Below, piece by piece: positions 42,422 to 51,966 of a DNA stretch of 64,000 nucleotides. The translations under genes were made by a program, and so were the position numbers. The notes under the pieces are model-generated. The model did no database searches, was not told the DNA's origin, and saw nothing but the letters and a program-made list of their open reading frames with translations. The DNA lies in the NCBI RefSeq assembly GCF_030317205.1, contig NZ_JASZYB010000002.1, positions 300,501 through 364,500 on the forward strand. Reading direction: 5' to 3'. This stretch comes from Variovorax sp. J2L1-78. Its GTDB lineage: Bacteria > Pseudomonadota > Gammaproteobacteria > Burkholderiales > Burkholderiaceae_C. Every line of letters starts with the position of its first letter. Position 1 is the stretch's first letter.

Positions 42422-43105
42422 TCAGCCCACGTGCTTGGCGAAGAAGGCCAGCGTGCGTTCCTTGGCGAGCTTTGCAGCAGCCGCATCGTAGGAGCCGCGC
42501 TGGTCGCAGTTGAAGCCGTGGTCGGCTTCGTACACATGCACCTCGACCGCGGGCTGCGCCTTCTTGAAGGCCTCGACCGATTCGAGCGAGATCCAGTGGT
42601 CCTTGCTGCCGAAGTGCGCGAGCACCGGCACCTTCGGGCTGCGGGCCGATTCCTCGGGCGTGGTCATGCCGCCGCCGTAGTACGGCACGGCCGCCGCAAT
42701 GCCCGAGACCCCCGCGGCCGAGCGCCAGGTCAGCAGGCCGCCCCAGCAGTAGCCGACGATGCCGACCTTGCCCGCCTTCGCCGCGTACGCGACCGCGGCC
42801 TGCACGTCCTGCAGCACGCCGGGCGCGGGCAGCGCCTCGACCGCGGCCTTCAGCGCCGAGCCGGCCTGCATGTCGTCGCCGGTGTAGCCGAGTTCGACCC
42901 CTGGCTTCACGCGGTGGAAGGTCGCCGGTGCCACGGCGAGGTAACCCGCGGCCGCGTAGCCGTCGGCCACCGAACGGATGTGCGAGTTGACGCCGAAGAT
43001 CTCCTGCAGCACGACGATGGCGCCCTTCGGCTGGCCCGCGGGTTCGGCCACGTAGGCGGGGAAGGTGAAGCCGTCTTTGGCGGTGAGATCGATGAATTGA
43101 CCCAT
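42422..43105 (-). CDS. Dienelactone hydrolase family protein
   Basis: 227 residues. Catalytic Cys in GIVGYCWGG, Asp in SKDHWIS and His in YEADHGFNCD fit the dienelactone hydrolase triad. The N-terminus MGQFIDLTAKDG is usual. It may act on aromatic-degradation lactones or other esters. Three bases separate its end from the converging LysR gene. Probably one transcript with the isomerase upstream. Confidence 0.92.
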   Translation of the reverse strand: MGQFIDLTAKDGFTFPAYVAEPAGQPKGAIVVLQEIFGVNSHIRSVADGYAAAGYLAVAPATFHRVKPGVELGYTGDDMQAGSALKAAVEALPAPGVLQDVQAAVAYAAKAGKVGIVGYCWGGLLTWRSAAGVSGIAAAVPYYGGGMTTPEESARSPKVPVLAHFGSKDHWISLESVEAFKKAQPAVEVHVYEADHGFNCDQRGSYDAAAAKLAKERTLAFFAKHVG

Positions 43106-43133
43106 GGTCGTTGCTCCTGTCGGATTGAGGGAA

Positions 43134-43742
43134 TCAGTTGGGCTTGCCTTGCAGCGCGCGTTCGACGAAGTGGAGCCGGTCCTGGCCCCAGAACAGTTCG
43201 CCGTCGATCGCGTACGTGGGCGCCCCGAACACCTGCGCGTCGATCGCCTCCTGCGTGAAGGCCTCGTAGCGCTCCTGCACGGCCTGGCTCTGCGACTGCT
43301 CGACCCGCTGGGACGGCAGGCCGCATTCGACGGCGATCGCCGACAGCACCTTCGGGTCCGCGATGTTGCGCTCCTGCACCCACACGGCGGCGAAGATCGC
43401 ACCGCAGACCGGCATCGCCGCCTCGACGCCGTCGTGCATGTCGACCGCGATGATCAGTTTGGACGCATCGTCGCCCGACACCGGGAAGAAGCGCGGCTTG
43501 ACGTTCATCGGCAGGCCCAGGTGCTGCGAGAAGCGCGCCATCTCGACCAGCCGGTAGGCCTGGCGCTGCGGCGCACGCTTGCCCAGCGGCAGGCCGCCGG
43601 ACACCGGGAACACCGCGCCGAAGTCGACCGGCCGCACCCGCACGGTGGCACCGGCGGCCTTCGCGATGGCGGCAAAGCGGGCATGGCCGAGGTAGGTCCA
43701 GGGGCTCTGCGGGGTGAAGTAGTAGTCGACGGTACGAGGCAT
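43134..43742 (-). CDS. 2-hydroxychromene-2-carboxylate isomerase family protein
   Basis: 202 residues of the DsbA-like kappa-class GST fold. The active Ser is in YYFTPQSPWTYLGHARF, and the late FGAPTYAIDGELFWGQDRL is the family signature. Members isomerise a naphthalene-pathway intermediate with glutathione, but many act elsewhere. It lies 28 bases upstream of the dienelactone hydrolase gene. Confidence 0.92.
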   Translation of the reverse strand: MPRTVDYYFTPQSPWTYLGHARFAAIAKAAGATVRVRPVDFGAVFPVSGGLPLGKRAPQRQAYRLVEMARFSQHLGLPMNVKPRFFPVSGDDASKLIIAVDMHDGVEAAMPVCGAIFAAVWVQERNIADPKVLSAIAVECGLPSQRVEQSQSQAVQERYEAFTQEAIDAQVFGAPTYAIDGELFWGQDRLHFVERALQGKPN

Positions 43743-43827
43743 GGCTGTCTCCTGAAAGGCGGCGATGATGTAATCGTGCCGGGGCGCTTTTTTAACCCAC
43801 GCACGGCTTTCGTGCAGGAGGCGGGAA

Positions 43828-44577
43828 TTGAACCAGCAGGTACTTCTGATCACCGGCGGCGGCCGCGGCATCGGTGCCGCCACCGCGCTGCTCGCCGCGC
43901 AGCGCGGCTTCGCGGTGGCCGTCAACTATGCGAGCAACTCGCTGGCCGCCGACGAGGTGGTACGCACCATCCGGGCCGGTGGCGGCACCGCCATCGCGGT
44001 GCAGGCCGACGTGGGCGACGAGGCCCAGGTGCTGGCGATGTTCGAGAAGGTCGACGCCAAGCTCGGCCGGCTCACCGCGCTGGTCAACAACGCCGGCGTG
44101 GTCGACATGAAGGCGCGCGTCGACGAGATGAGCGTCGCGCGGCTGGAACGCATGTTCCGCATCAACGTGATCGGCAGCTTCGTCTGCGCGCGCGAAGCGG
44201 TGCGGCGCATGAGCACGAAGCACGGCGGCAGCGGCGGCGCCATCGTCAACGTCTCCAGCGCCGCGTCGCGGTTGGGCTCGCCGGACCAGTACGTCGACTA
44301 TGCCGCGAGCAAGGGCGCCATCGACACCTTCACGCTCGGCCTGGCCAAGGAAGTGGCCGACGAAGGCATCCGCGTCAACGCGGTGCGCCCGGGCCTCATC
44401 GAGACCGACATCCACGCCTCCGGCGGCATGCCCGAGCGCGCCGCCATGCTCGCGCCCACCGTGCCCATGAAGCGCACCGGCACGCCCGAGGAAATCGCCG
44501 GCGCCATCGTCTGGCTGCTCTCGCCCGAGGCCAGCTACACGACGGCGGCCCTGCTCGACGTCACCGGGGGACGCTGA
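43828..44577 (+). CDS. SDR family oxidoreductase
   Basis: 249 residues from a TTG start with AGGAGG 6-7 bases upstream. Cofactor motif TGGGRGIG, NNAG, catalytic Ser region NVSSAASRL and YxxxK as YAASK; C-terminal GLIETD. The tail ALLDVTGGR is typical of FabG-like short-chain dehydrogenases. The substrate is unknown. It is coupled to marC by TGATG. Confidence 0.92.
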   Translation: MNQQVLLITGGGRGIGAATALLAAQRGFAVAVNYASNSLAADEVVRTIRAGGGTAIAVQADVGDEAQVLAMFEKVDAKLGRLTALVNNAGVVDMKARVDEMSVARLERMFRINVIGSFVCAREAVRRMSTKHGGSGGAIVNVSSAASRLGSPDQYVDYAASKGAIDTFTLGLAKEVADEGIRVNAVRPGLIETDIHASGGMPERAAMLAPTVPMKRTGTPEEIAGAIVWLLSPEASYTTAALLDVTGGR

Positions 44578-45236
44578 TGGCCAGCCCCACGATGGACCTG
44601 ATCAAGCCGCTGATCACGCTGCTGGCCATCGTGAACCCACTGGCGATCGTGCCCTTCTTCATCCACTACACGCAGGAATACAACGAGCGCCAGCGCCGCC
44701 GCACCGCCTGGATCTCGGCCTTCAGCGCCTTCGTGGTGATCGCGATCAGCGCGCTGCTCGGCCTGCAGCTGCTGGGCTTCTTCGGCATCTCGATCGCGAG
44801 CTTCCAGGTCGGCGGCGGCATGCTGCTGCTCATCAGCTCGCTCAACATGCTCAACGCGCAGCCGGCCGAGGCCAAGACCAACAAGGAAGAGATCCGCGCG
44901 ACCGAGGTGAAAGCCTCGCTCGGCGCGTCGATCGCCGTGGTGCCGCTCACCATCCCGCTGCTGACCGGGCCGGCCACCATGTCGACCATGGTGATCTACG
45001 CCGAGAAGACGCGTCACCTCTGGGAGCTGGCCGTGCTGGTCGGCTACGGCGTGGTGATCGGGCTGGCGACCGGCATCGCCTTCTCGCTGGCCGAGCCGAT
45101 CGCGCGCGTGCTCGGCAAGACCGGCATCAACGTGATGACACGGCTGATGGGCCTGATCCTCGCCGCGCTGGCGGTCGAGGTGATGGCCGACGGGTTGGGC
45201 AAGCTGTTCCCGATTTTGGGCCGCACCGCCGCATAG
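44577..45236 (+). CDS. MarC family membrane protein
   Basis: 219 residues with six membrane helices. LLAIVNPLAIVPFFIHYT near the start and the central IAVVPLTIPLLTGPATMST repeat motif (PxxxPxxxGP) define the MarC/UPF0056 family. Once linked to multiple antibiotic resistance, its function is unknown. ATG overlaps the SDR stop. Confidence 0.93.
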   Translation: MASPTMDLIKPLITLLAIVNPLAIVPFFIHYTQEYNERQRRRTAWISAFSAFVVIAISALLGLQLLGFFGISIASFQVGGGMLLLISSLNMLNAQPAEAKTNKEEIRATEVKASLGASIAVVPLTIPLLTGPATMSTMVIYAEKTRHLWELAVLVGYGVVIGLATGIAFSLAEPIARVLGKTGINVMTRLMGLILAALAVEVMADGLGKLFPILGRTAA

Positions 45237-45251
45237 GTCCGCAGTACCAGG

Positions 45252-45331
45252 GATACCGCGGAACCGGCTTTGCCGGGCCGCCGGTATCGCCCCCTTGAGG
45301 GGGAGGCGCCGCAGGCGCTGCGGGGGTGGGG
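45252..45331. repeat. Structured intergenic repeat, second full copy
   Basis: Nested hairpin GATACCG/CGGTATC with inner CCGGC/GCCGG (45252-45288), then CCCCC-TTGA-GGGGG, then GGCGCC-GCA-GGCGC and a G-run. Compared with 38372-38457 the stems have changed on both arms together. It lies between the converging marC and PqiC-like genes and may stop both transcripts. Confidence 0.75.
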
Positions 45332-45338
45332 CGTTGTT

Positions 45339-45986
45339 TCAGGGCTGCTGGTCGACCCAGGCGACCAGTTCGGCGATCACCGCATCACTGGCCAGCGTCA
45401 GCGCCCGCACGCCCCCCGGCGCATCGGCACTCGGCGCCGGGCGCTGCACCATGAAACTGCGCTGCGCCACCACACTGTCGCCGCCGGGCGCGCTCTGCAC
45501 GAGCGTGGCACGCAGCCGCACCAGGCCGGCGCTCTGCGTCGGCGATGCGAAGTAGTGGCTGAACTCGTCGAGCGACACGCGCAGCGTGCGCGGCACGCGG
45601 CCGGCCGTGCGCGCCATCGTCGCGCTCTCTTCGCGGCTGAGCACGGTGCGGCGCTCGGCCAGCGCATCGCGCAGGCGCTGGTAGAGCAGCTGATTGGGCG
45701 CCACGCTCCAGCGTGACTGCCCGTAGGGCCGCAACTCGTTGGCATCGGCATACGCCAGGCGATACAGGATCTGCGTGCCCTCCAGCCGCGTGCTGGCGTC
45801 GATCTCGGCCAGTGACAGCGTCGGGCGTGGCGCGGCATCGGCGGGCGTGGGGGCGCGGGCCGTCAACACCGGCCCGAAGTCGTAGAGCATCGCGCGCGAC
45901 GGCCGGTCGGGCAGCGAGCCGCATCCGGCCAGAAGAGCGACGGTCGCGGCAAAGGCAGCGACGGGAAGAAAGCGTGTGGCGGGCAT
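45339..45986 (-). CDS. ABC-type transport auxiliary lipoprotein (PqiC-like)
   Basis: 215 residues. Lipobox LLAGC. The mature part has the DUF330/PqiC-type arrangement (YDFGPV, GTQILYRLAYADANELRPYG with WSVAPNQLLYQRLRDAL). It would act with the MCE protein in moving lipids between inner and outer membranes. GAGG lies 8 bases before ATG 45986; another ATG is at 45992. Last gene of the cluster. Confidence 0.85.
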   Translation of the reverse strand: MPATRFLPVAAFAATVALLAGCGSLPDRPSRAMLYDFGPVLTARAPTPADAAPRPTLSLAEIDASTRLEGTQILYRLAYADANELRPYGQSRWSVAPNQLLYQRLRDALAERRTVLSREESATMARTAGRVPRTLRVSLDEFSHYFASPTQSAGLVRLRATLVQSAPGGDSVVAQRSFMVQRPAPSADAPGGVRALTLASDAVIAELVAWVDQQP

Positions 45987-45996
45987 GGTCATCACC

Positions 45997-46977
45997 TCAA
46001 GGACGGGCTGCGGCGGGGGCGGAGAAGCCCGGCTCACCTGGGCCGGCGACGGCGCCGCCGTTGCCGAAGAGCAGCGACTGCGGGTTGTCGTTGATGCCGT
46101 CGGCCGCGCGCCCGAGGCGGCGCACGGCACCCGCCGTGTCGTCGGCCACACGGTTGATCCGCGGCAGCGTCGCCATGTTGAAGCTGTCCACCGCCTGCGA
46201 CAGCGCCTTGGTGCCGTCGCCCAGCCGGTCGATCGGGCCGTCGGGCGCGTTGAGCCGGTTGGCGGTCGTGTTGAGGTTGTTGGCCACGCGCGAGATGTCG
46301 CCAGCCGCGGTCTTGACGCTGCCCATGGTGTCGCGCGTGCGGTCGATCAGCGGCGGCAGCGCGGTGAGGGCGGGGTTCAGGCCGGTCTTGACGGTGCTGT
46401 CGAGCTGCTTGGTCAACTGGTTGGCGCTGGCCGCGGCCTGCGCGATGTTCTCCAGCGCGTCGGCGATGCGCTTCTGGTTGGCTTCGCCCAGCACGACGTT
46501 GACCCGCTTGGTCACTTCCTCGACCTGGTTGAGGATGACTTCGCCGCGGTCCTGCAACTGCGCCAGCACCGAGGGCTTGAGCGGGATGCGCGGCGGGTTG
46601 GCCTCGTCGGGCGCCAGCGCCACCTGCGACTCGCCCTTGTCGTCGATCGCGATGAAGGCCAGGCCGGTGACGCCCTGGTAGCTCAGCGTGGCGAAGCTCG
46701 ATTGCGTGAGCGGCACGCGTTCGTCCACGGTGATGCGCACCCGCACGTTGCCCTTGACCTTCGGGTCGAAATCGATGGCCGTGACCTTGCCCACCGCGAT
46801 GCCGCGGTAGCGCACCATGGCCTGGGGCTGCAGGCCGCTCACTGCGTCGCGGGTCGAGAGTTCGTAGGTGTTGCGCACCGTGTCGTCGCGCGTGAGCCAG
46901 ACCACCAGCGCGACGAGCACGGCGACCAGGCCGAGCACGAAGGCGCCGGCGGCGAGGGCATGGGCCTTGTTTTCCAT
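45997..46977 (-). CDS. MlaD/MCE family lipid-binding protein
   Basis: 326 residues. One N-terminal membrane anchor (ALAAGAFVLGLVAVLVALVVW) and an MCE domain (ELSTRDAVSGLQPQAMVRYRG, VTGLAFIAID) followed by a long helical tail rich in Asn/Thr, likely a coiled coil. Works with the ABC pair upstream in inter-membrane lipid transport. The tail makes it longer than MlaD of E. coli (about 180). Confidence 0.92.
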   Translation of the reverse strand: MENKAHALAAGAFVLGLVAVLVALVVWLTRDDTVRNTYELSTRDAVSGLQPQAMVRYRGIAVGKVTAIDFDPKVKGNVRVRITVDERVPLTQSSFATLSYQGVTGLAFIAIDDKGESQVALAPDEANPPRIPLKPSVLAQLQDRGEVILNQVEEVTKRVNVVLGEANQKRIADALENIAQAAASANQLTKQLDSTVKTGLNPALTALPPLIDRTRDTMGSVKTAAGDISRVANNLNTTANRLNAPDGPIDRLGDGTKALSQAVDSFNMATLPRINRVADDTAGAVRRLGRAADGINDNPQSLLFGNGGAVAGPGEPGFSAPAAARP

Positions 46978-46982
46978 GGGGT

Positions 46983-47804
46983 CTACCTTTCGGCCGGCGT
47001 GTCGCCGGCAGGGGTCTCGTGCAGGGCTTCCATGGCGCGTTTGCCGCGCCCGCCCAGAAAGTAGTCTTGGATGAAGGGATGCTCGTAGGCGATCACCTCG
47101 CGCGGCCGCCCCGAGACGATGACGCGCTGGTCGGCCAGCACCGCGATGCGCGTGGAGAGGTCGAACAGCGTGTCGAGGTCGTGCGTCACCATCACCACCG
47201 TCAGCCCCAGCTCGCGGTGCAGGCTGCGCAGCAGGTCGCAGAAGCTGTCGGAGGCCGCGGGGTCGAGGCCGGCGGTCGGCTCGTCGAGCAGCAGCAGCGG
47301 CGCGTCCATGATGAGTGCGCGCGCCAGCGCCACGCGCTTGATCATGCCGCCCGACAGATCCGACGGGCTGCGGTTCGCGTGCTCCGGCTTCAGGCCCACC
47401 ATCTGCAGCTTGACCAGCGCCGCGTCCCGGATCAGGTCGTCGGGCAGCAGGCGCAACTCGCGCAGCGGGAAGGCGATGTTCTCGAGCACGCTGAAGGCCG
47501 AGAACAGCGCCCCGTGCTGGAACAGCATGCCGACCTTCGCCGCGTCGCGCGCGCCCAGCTGCCCTGGCCGCTGGCCCAGCACCGTCACCTCGCCGCGGCT
47601 CGGGTGCTCCAGCCCCAGGATCTGGCGCAGCAGCACCGTCTTGCCGGTGCCCGAACCGCCGACCAGCGACAGCACTTCGCCGCGGCGAATCGACAGGTCG
47701 AGGTCGCGGTGCACCACCTGGTCGCCCTCGGGCGAATGGAACACCGTCCACAGCTTGCGGATGTCGACCACCACCGGCGCGTCGGATGCGGGCGCGTCGA
47801 TCAT
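46983..47804 (-). CDS. ABC transporter ATP-binding protein (MlaF-like)
   Basis: 273 residues. Walker A GGSGTGKTVLL, Q-loop FQHGALFSAF (typical of MlaF), signature LSGGMIKRVALARAL, Walker B LLLLDEPTAGLDP, switch His VTHD. ATG overlaps the permease stop (ATGA). Confidence 0.95.
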   Translation of the reverse strand: MIDAPASDAPVVVDIRKLWTVFHSPEGDQVVHRDLDLSIRRGEVLSLVGGSGTGKTVLLRQILGLEHPSRGEVTVLGQRPGQLGARDAAKVGMLFQHGALFSAFSVLENIAFPLRELRLLPDDLIRDAALVKLQMVGLKPEHANRSPSDLSGGMIKRVALARALIMDAPLLLLDEPTAGLDPAASDSFCDLLRSLHRELGLTVVMVTHDLDTLFDLSTRIAVLADQRVIVSGRPREVIAYEHPFIQDYFLGGRGKRAMEALHETPAGDTPAER

Positions 47805-48973
47805 CGGAACCCCACGCCGCGGAACAGCACCGCGAACAGCGCGTCGACCAGGATCACCACGGTGATCGAGGTCACGACCGACGAGGTCGTGCCACGCCCG
47901 AGGCTCTCGGTGTTGGGTTGGACCTTCATGCCGAAGTAGCAGCCCACCAGCGCGATCAGGATGCCGAACACCGCCGACTTGCCGAGCAACAACCACAGGT
48001 TCGACAGCGGCACCGCGCGCGGCAGCGCCTGCATGAAGTACGCGGGCGACAGGTCCAGCGTGAGGTTGGCTGCGAACATGCCGCCGGCGAGCGCCGCCAT
48101 CGAGGTCCACATGCTGATGAGCGGCATCGCGACCGCCAGCGCCAGCACCCGCGGCATCACCAGCCGGTAGCCGTGCGGAATGCCCATGACGCGCATCGCG
48201 TCGAGCTCCTCGGTTACCCGCATCACGCCGATCTGCGCAGTGATGGCCGAGCCCGAGCGGCCGGCGACCAGCACCGCGGCCAGCACCGGCCCGAGCTCGC
48301 GGATCAGCGACAGGCCCAGGATGTTGACGATGAACGCTTCCGCGCCAAAGTTGCGCAGCTGGTTCGACATGAGGTAGGCCAGCACCACGCCGATCAGCGC
48401 CCCGACCAGCGCGGTGATCGGCAGCGCCGTGGTGCCGAACTGGTAGAGCTGGCCCGACAGGTCGCGCCAGGGCGCGCGGTGCGGCGCGCGGATCAGCGTG
48501 CCGATGTCGAGCACGAGCTGGCCGATCATGCGCAGTACGTCGCGCCCCAGCAGCAGCGCGCGCGGGCCGTGGTGGGCAAAGTCTTTGAAGCGATCCGCCA
48601 GCGTGGGGCCGGCGTCGGGCGGCGCGGCGCAGGTGAACTGCGCCACGTGCTCGAGCACGGCCTTGTGCGGCGGGTCCATCTCGATGCGCTGCGGCCAGGC
48701 GCCACCCCAATGCCGCCACAGCACCTGGGCGCCGATGTGGTCGAGTTGTTCGATGGGGCGCAGGTCCCAGGCGTCATCGCCTTTGGGCAGCGCATGCAGG
48801 CTGTCGGCGAGGGCGGTCCAGTCCCGGCGCGACGAGAAGGCCAGGGCCGTCCATTGGCCTTGCGCCACCACCGCGCCCTCCCCGCCGCGCGCCACGCGGG
48901 GCGGTACACGCACCGGCTCGTCCGGCGCCGCGGCGAGCGTGGTGGGCGCAGTGTTCGGCGCGGAGGGTGGCAT
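47801..48973 (-). CDS. MlaE family permease with N-terminal STAS-like domain
   Basis: 390 residues. Residues 30-110 look like a STAS/MlaB-type domain (WTALAFSSRRDWTALADSL, LDHIGAQVLWRHW). The MlaE membrane part then has LGLSLIRELGPVLAAVLVAGR and ELDAMRVMGI, its usual signature. So the MlaB function seems to be fused on. The start may be ATG 48973 or ATG 49018. Operon order permease-ATPase-MCE-lipoprotein, no mlaC or mlaB. Confidence 0.92.
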   Translation of the reverse strand: MPPSAPNTAPTTLAAAPDEPVRVPPRVARGGEGAVVAQGQWTALAFSSRRDWTALADSLHALPKGDDAWDLRPIEQLDHIGAQVLWRHWGGAWPQRIEMDPPHKAVLEHVAQFTCAAPPDAGPTLADRFKDFAHHGPRALLLGRDVLRMIGQLVLDIGTLIRAPHRAPWRDLSGQLYQFGTTALPITALVGALIGVVLAYLMSNQLRNFGAEAFIVNILGLSLIRELGPVLAAVLVAGRSGSAITAQIGVMRVTEELDAMRVMGIPHGYRLVMPRVLALAVAMPLISMWTSMAALAGGMFAANLTLDLSPAYFMQALPRAVPLSNLWLLLGKSAVFGILIALVGCYFGMKVQPNTESLGRGTTSSVVTSITVVILVDALFAVLFRGVGFR

Positions 48974-49044
48974 GGAGGCAGTCAGTTCCGGAAGGGCTCG
49001 TTGGTGACGGCGCGTCATCCTAACCGGAGGGTATGACGCGCGCG

Positions 49045-50004
49045 TCAATGTTCGGCGCCAAAACCCTCGGCCAGCGATACGCGCAGCCACGTGACGAAGG
49101 CCGCCACCGCGCGCGGCACATGGCTCGCGTAAGGGCGGATGGCATACAGCCGCTCGCCGAAGGCCCCGACCGGCGTCCATTGCGGCAGCACCTCGACCAG
49201 CTTGCCCGCACGCAGCGCCGCCTGCGCGCTGAAGTCCGGCAGCAGCGCGATGCCCAACCCCGCCAGAGCCGCGTCGCGCAGGGCCTCGCTGTTGTTGGCG
49301 GCGAGCGGGCCCGACACCGGCACCGTGACGCGCTGGCCGTCGCTCCCCGAACCGCCCGCTCGGCCGGCGCGGCGCTCCAGGTGCCAGGTCGGCGTGTCCT
49401 GCGCACGTGGGTAGTGCAGGCAGTCGTGCGCGGCCAGCGCGGCCGGCGAATCGGGCGTGCCGCGGCGGCGCAGGTAGCCGCGGCTGGCCGCCAGCACCGA
49501 GCGCGTCGGGCACAGCACCCAGGCGACGTGCGTGTCGGGGGGCGACGCCGTGTGGCGGATCGCGAGGTCGAAGCCCTCCATTGCCAGCGAACTGAGCCGG
49601 TCCGACAGGTCGAGCTCGATGCGCACCTCGGGGTAGGCGCGCAGGAAGTCCGCCAGCCGCGGCACCAGTTGCTGGCGCGCGAAGGCGACCGGCGCCGTCA
49701 CCCGCACCCGTCCGCGCGGCACGCCGGCCAGGTCGCGCACGCCGGCGAAGCTGTGAGCGATCTGCTCGAAGTTGGGCCGCATCTCTTCGACCAGCCGCTG
49801 GCCCGCCTCGGTGAACCGCACGCTGCGCGTGGTGCGCTGCACCAGCGGCACGCCCGCCGCCTGCTCCAGCTCGGCGATGCGCTGGCTCATCGCCGCCTTG
49901 CTCACGCCCAGGCGCTGCGCCGCGGCCGTGTAGCTGCACTGCTGCGCCAGCACGGTGAGCGCGTGCAGGTGGGTCCAGAGCGCTTCGATCTTTCGGGAGT
50001 CCAT
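49045..50004 (-). CDS. LysR family transcriptional regulator
   Basis: 319 residues. Helix-turn-helix [20 protein letters not shown] and a LysR effector domain ([20 protein letters not shown]). Divergent from mmsA across 117 bases that hold a good LysR operator, so it probably controls mmsA and itself. Confidence 0.93.
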   Translation of the reverse strand: MDSRKIEALWTHLHALTVLAQQCSYTAAAQRLGVSKAAMSQRIAELEQAAGVPLVQRTTRSVRFTEAGQRLVEEMRPNFEQIAHSFAGVRDLAGVPRGRVRVTAPVAFARQQLVPRLADFLRAYPEVRIELDLSDRLSSLAMEGFDLAIRHTASPPDTHVAWVLCPTRSVLAASRGYLRRRGTPDSPAALAAHDCLHYPRAQDTPTWHLERRAGRAGGSGSDGQRVTVPVSGPLAANNSEALRDAALAGLGIALLPDFSAQAALRAGKLVEVLPQWTPVGAFGERLYAIRPYASHVPRAVAAFVTWLRVSLAEGFGAEH

Positions 50005-50010
50005 GGCGCC

Positions 50011-50032
50011 ATTGTTCACCAATGCGAACAAT
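50011..50032 (+). promoter_or_regulatory. LysR-type operator upstream of mmsA
   Basis: ATTGTTC-N8-GAACAAT, perfect 7-base arms, containing the T-N11-A core. It lies 7 bases before the LysR start codon and 90 bases before mmsA. The position fits autorepression and activation of the divergent gene. Confidence 0.6.
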
Positions 50033-50121
50033 CAGTTAAGCCCGGGATGGCTTGGCGCCGCGTTGGCGCGTGCCTAAACTGCCGGCATCCTCCCCCGAAC
50101 GACACCCGCACGAGAGCTCGC

Positions 50122-51633
50122 ATGACCATCGCCTCCATCGACCACTACATCCACGGCCGCGCCGTGGCCAACGAATCCGGCCGCAGCCAGGACGTGACCA
50201 ACCCCGCCAGCGGCAAGGTCACCGGCAAGGTCGGCCTGGCCGACAAGGCGGCGGTCGACGCCGCCGTGGCATCGGCCCAGGCCGCCTTCCCTGCCTGGGC
50301 CGACACGCCACCGATCCGCCGCGCCCGCGTGATGTTCAAGTTCCTGCAGCTGCTCAACGAGCACAAGGACGAACTCGCCCACCTGATCACCGCCGAGCAC
50401 GGCAAGGTCTTCACCGATGCGCAGGGCGAAGTCAGCCGCGGCATCGACATCGTGGAATTCGCCTGCGGCATTCCGCAGCTGCTCAAGGGCGACTTCACCG
50501 ACCAGGTGAGCACCGGCATCGACAACTGGACGCTGCGCCAGCCGCTCGGCGTGGTCGCCGGCATCACGCCGTTCAACTTCCCGGTGATGGTGCCGATGTG
50601 GATGTTCCCGGTGGCCATCGCCGCGGGCAACACCTTCGTGCTGAAGCCGAGCCCGACCGACCCGAGCGCATCGCTGAAGATGGCCGAACTGTTGAAGCAG
50701 GCCGGCCTGCCCGACGGCGTGTTCAACGTGGTGCAGGGCGACAAGGTCGCGGTCGATGCGCTGCTCGAGCACCCCGACGTCAAGGCGGTGAGCTTCGTCG
50801 GCTCGACCCCCATCGCCAACTACATCTACGAAACCGGCGCCCGCCACGGCAAGCGCGTGCAGGCCCTGGGCGGCGCGAAGAACCACATGGTCGTGATGCC
50901 CGACGCCGACATCGACCAGGCGGTCGACGCGCTGATCGGTGCCGGCTACGGCTCGGCCGGCGAGCGCTGCATGGCGATCTCGGTGGCGGTGCTGGTGGGC
51001 GACGTGGCCGACCGTCTGCTGCCCAAGCTGATCGAGCGCACGAAGGCGCTGAAGGTGCTCGACGGCGAGAACCTCGAGGCCGAGATGGGTCCGATCGTCA
51101 CGCGCGCCGCGCATGAACGCATCACCGGCTACATCGACCAGGGCGAGAAGGAAGGCGCGAAGCTGTTGGTGGACGGCCGGAAGTTCGACGGCGCCAAGGC
51201 CGGCACCGGTTGCGACGACGGCTACTGGATGGGCGGCACGCTGTTCGACCACGTCACGCCCGAGATGCGCATCTACAAGGAAGAGATCTTCGGCCCGGTG
51301 CTGGGCTGCGTGCGCGTGGCCGACCTCAAGGAAGCGGTGGACCTCATCAACGCCCACGAGTTCGGCAACGGCGTGTCGTGCTTCACCCGCGACGGCAACG
51401 TGGCGCGCGAGTTCGGCCGCCGCATCCAGGTCGGCATGGTCGGCATCAACGTGCCGATCCCGGTGCCGATGGCTTGGCATGGCTTCGGCGGCTGGAAGCG
51501 CTCGCTGTTCGGCGACATGCACGCGTATGGCGAAGAAGGCGTGCGCTTCTATACGAAGCAGAAGTCAATCATGCAGCGCTGGCCGGAGAGCATCGGCAAG
51601 GGGGCTGAGTTCGTGATGCCTACGGCGAAGTAA
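50122..51633 (+). CDS. mmsA: CoA-acylating methylmalonate-semialdehyde dehydrogenase
   Basis: 503 residues. Turns methylmalonate or malonate semialdehyde into propionyl-CoA or acetyl-CoA with [21 protein letters not shown], the catalytic Cys in [13 protein letters not shown] and [20 protein letters not shown] (each quoted in part) are family signatures. No mmsB partner is adjacent; the beta-alanine transaminase 10.7 kb away makes malonate semialdehyde, a substrate. Confidence 0.96.
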   Translation: MTIASIDHYIHGRAVANESGRSQDVTNPASGKVTGKVGLADKAAVDAAVASAQAAFPAWADTPPIRRARVMFKFLQLLNEHKDELAHLITAEHGKVFTDAQGEVSRGIDIVEFACGIPQLLKGDFTDQVSTGIDNWTLRQPLGVVAGITPFNFPVMVPMWMFPVAIAAGNTFVLKPSPTDPSASLKMAELLKQAGLPDGVFNVVQGDKVAVDALLEHPDVKAVSFVGSTPIANYIYETGARHGKRVQALGGAKNHMVVMPDADIDQAVDALIGAGYGSAGERCMAISVAVLVGDVADRLLPKLIERTKALKVLDGENLEAEMGPIVTRAAHERITGYIDQGEKEGAKLLVDGRKFDGAKAGTGCDDGYWMGGTLFDHVTPEMRIYKEEIFGPVLGCVRVADLKEAVDLINAHEFGNGVSCFTRDGNVAREFGRRIQVGMVGINVPIPVPMAWHGFGGWKRSLFGDMHAYGEEGVRFYTKQKSIMQRWPESIGKGAEFVMPTAK

Positions 51634-51654
51634 CTCGACCGCTTTCCATGAAAG

Positions 51655-51690
51655 AACGCCGCGGGCCTTTGCTGGTCCGCGGCGTTTCTC
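51655..51690 (+). terminator. Terminator after mmsA
   Basis: AACGCCGCGG ... CCGCGGCGTT with further GCC/GGT pairing and a T/C-rich end, 22 bases past mmsA. Confidence 0.75.
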
Positions 51691-51725
51691 TTTGTTGGCT
51701 GCTGTTCGGGGTGGGCTCGAGGGCG

Positions 51726-51950
51726 ACGGGTAGCCCCTTCCGCGAATGTCCCCCGGCCTACGGCCTCCTCCTTGATTTCGCTGCAGGGGCTACCCATCAC
51801 CCTCGGCCTGGGACACGCTGTGTCGTTTCGCGCGATCAACCTCCGCTGCGTCCAAGGCTCAGGCCGGTGGGGTGTACTGCGCAGTGAGGTTAAGGGGGAG
51901 GCCGAAGGCCGGAGGACACGAACGGAGCAGTGCACCCCGCCGGCCTGAGG
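51726..51950. repeat. Palindromic intergenic region (two large hairpins)
   Basis: The 333-base gap between mmsA and the amidase holds no gene. It has an inverted repeat GACGGGTAGCCCCT / AGGGGCTACCCATC (51726-51739 and 51784-51797) and a 24-base imperfect one (51857-51880 with 51927-51950) whose two inner mismatches are G-T wobbles. It looks like a repeat element, not a coding relic. Confidence 0.6.
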
Positions 51951-51966
51951 CTCGCCCTGAAGGACT

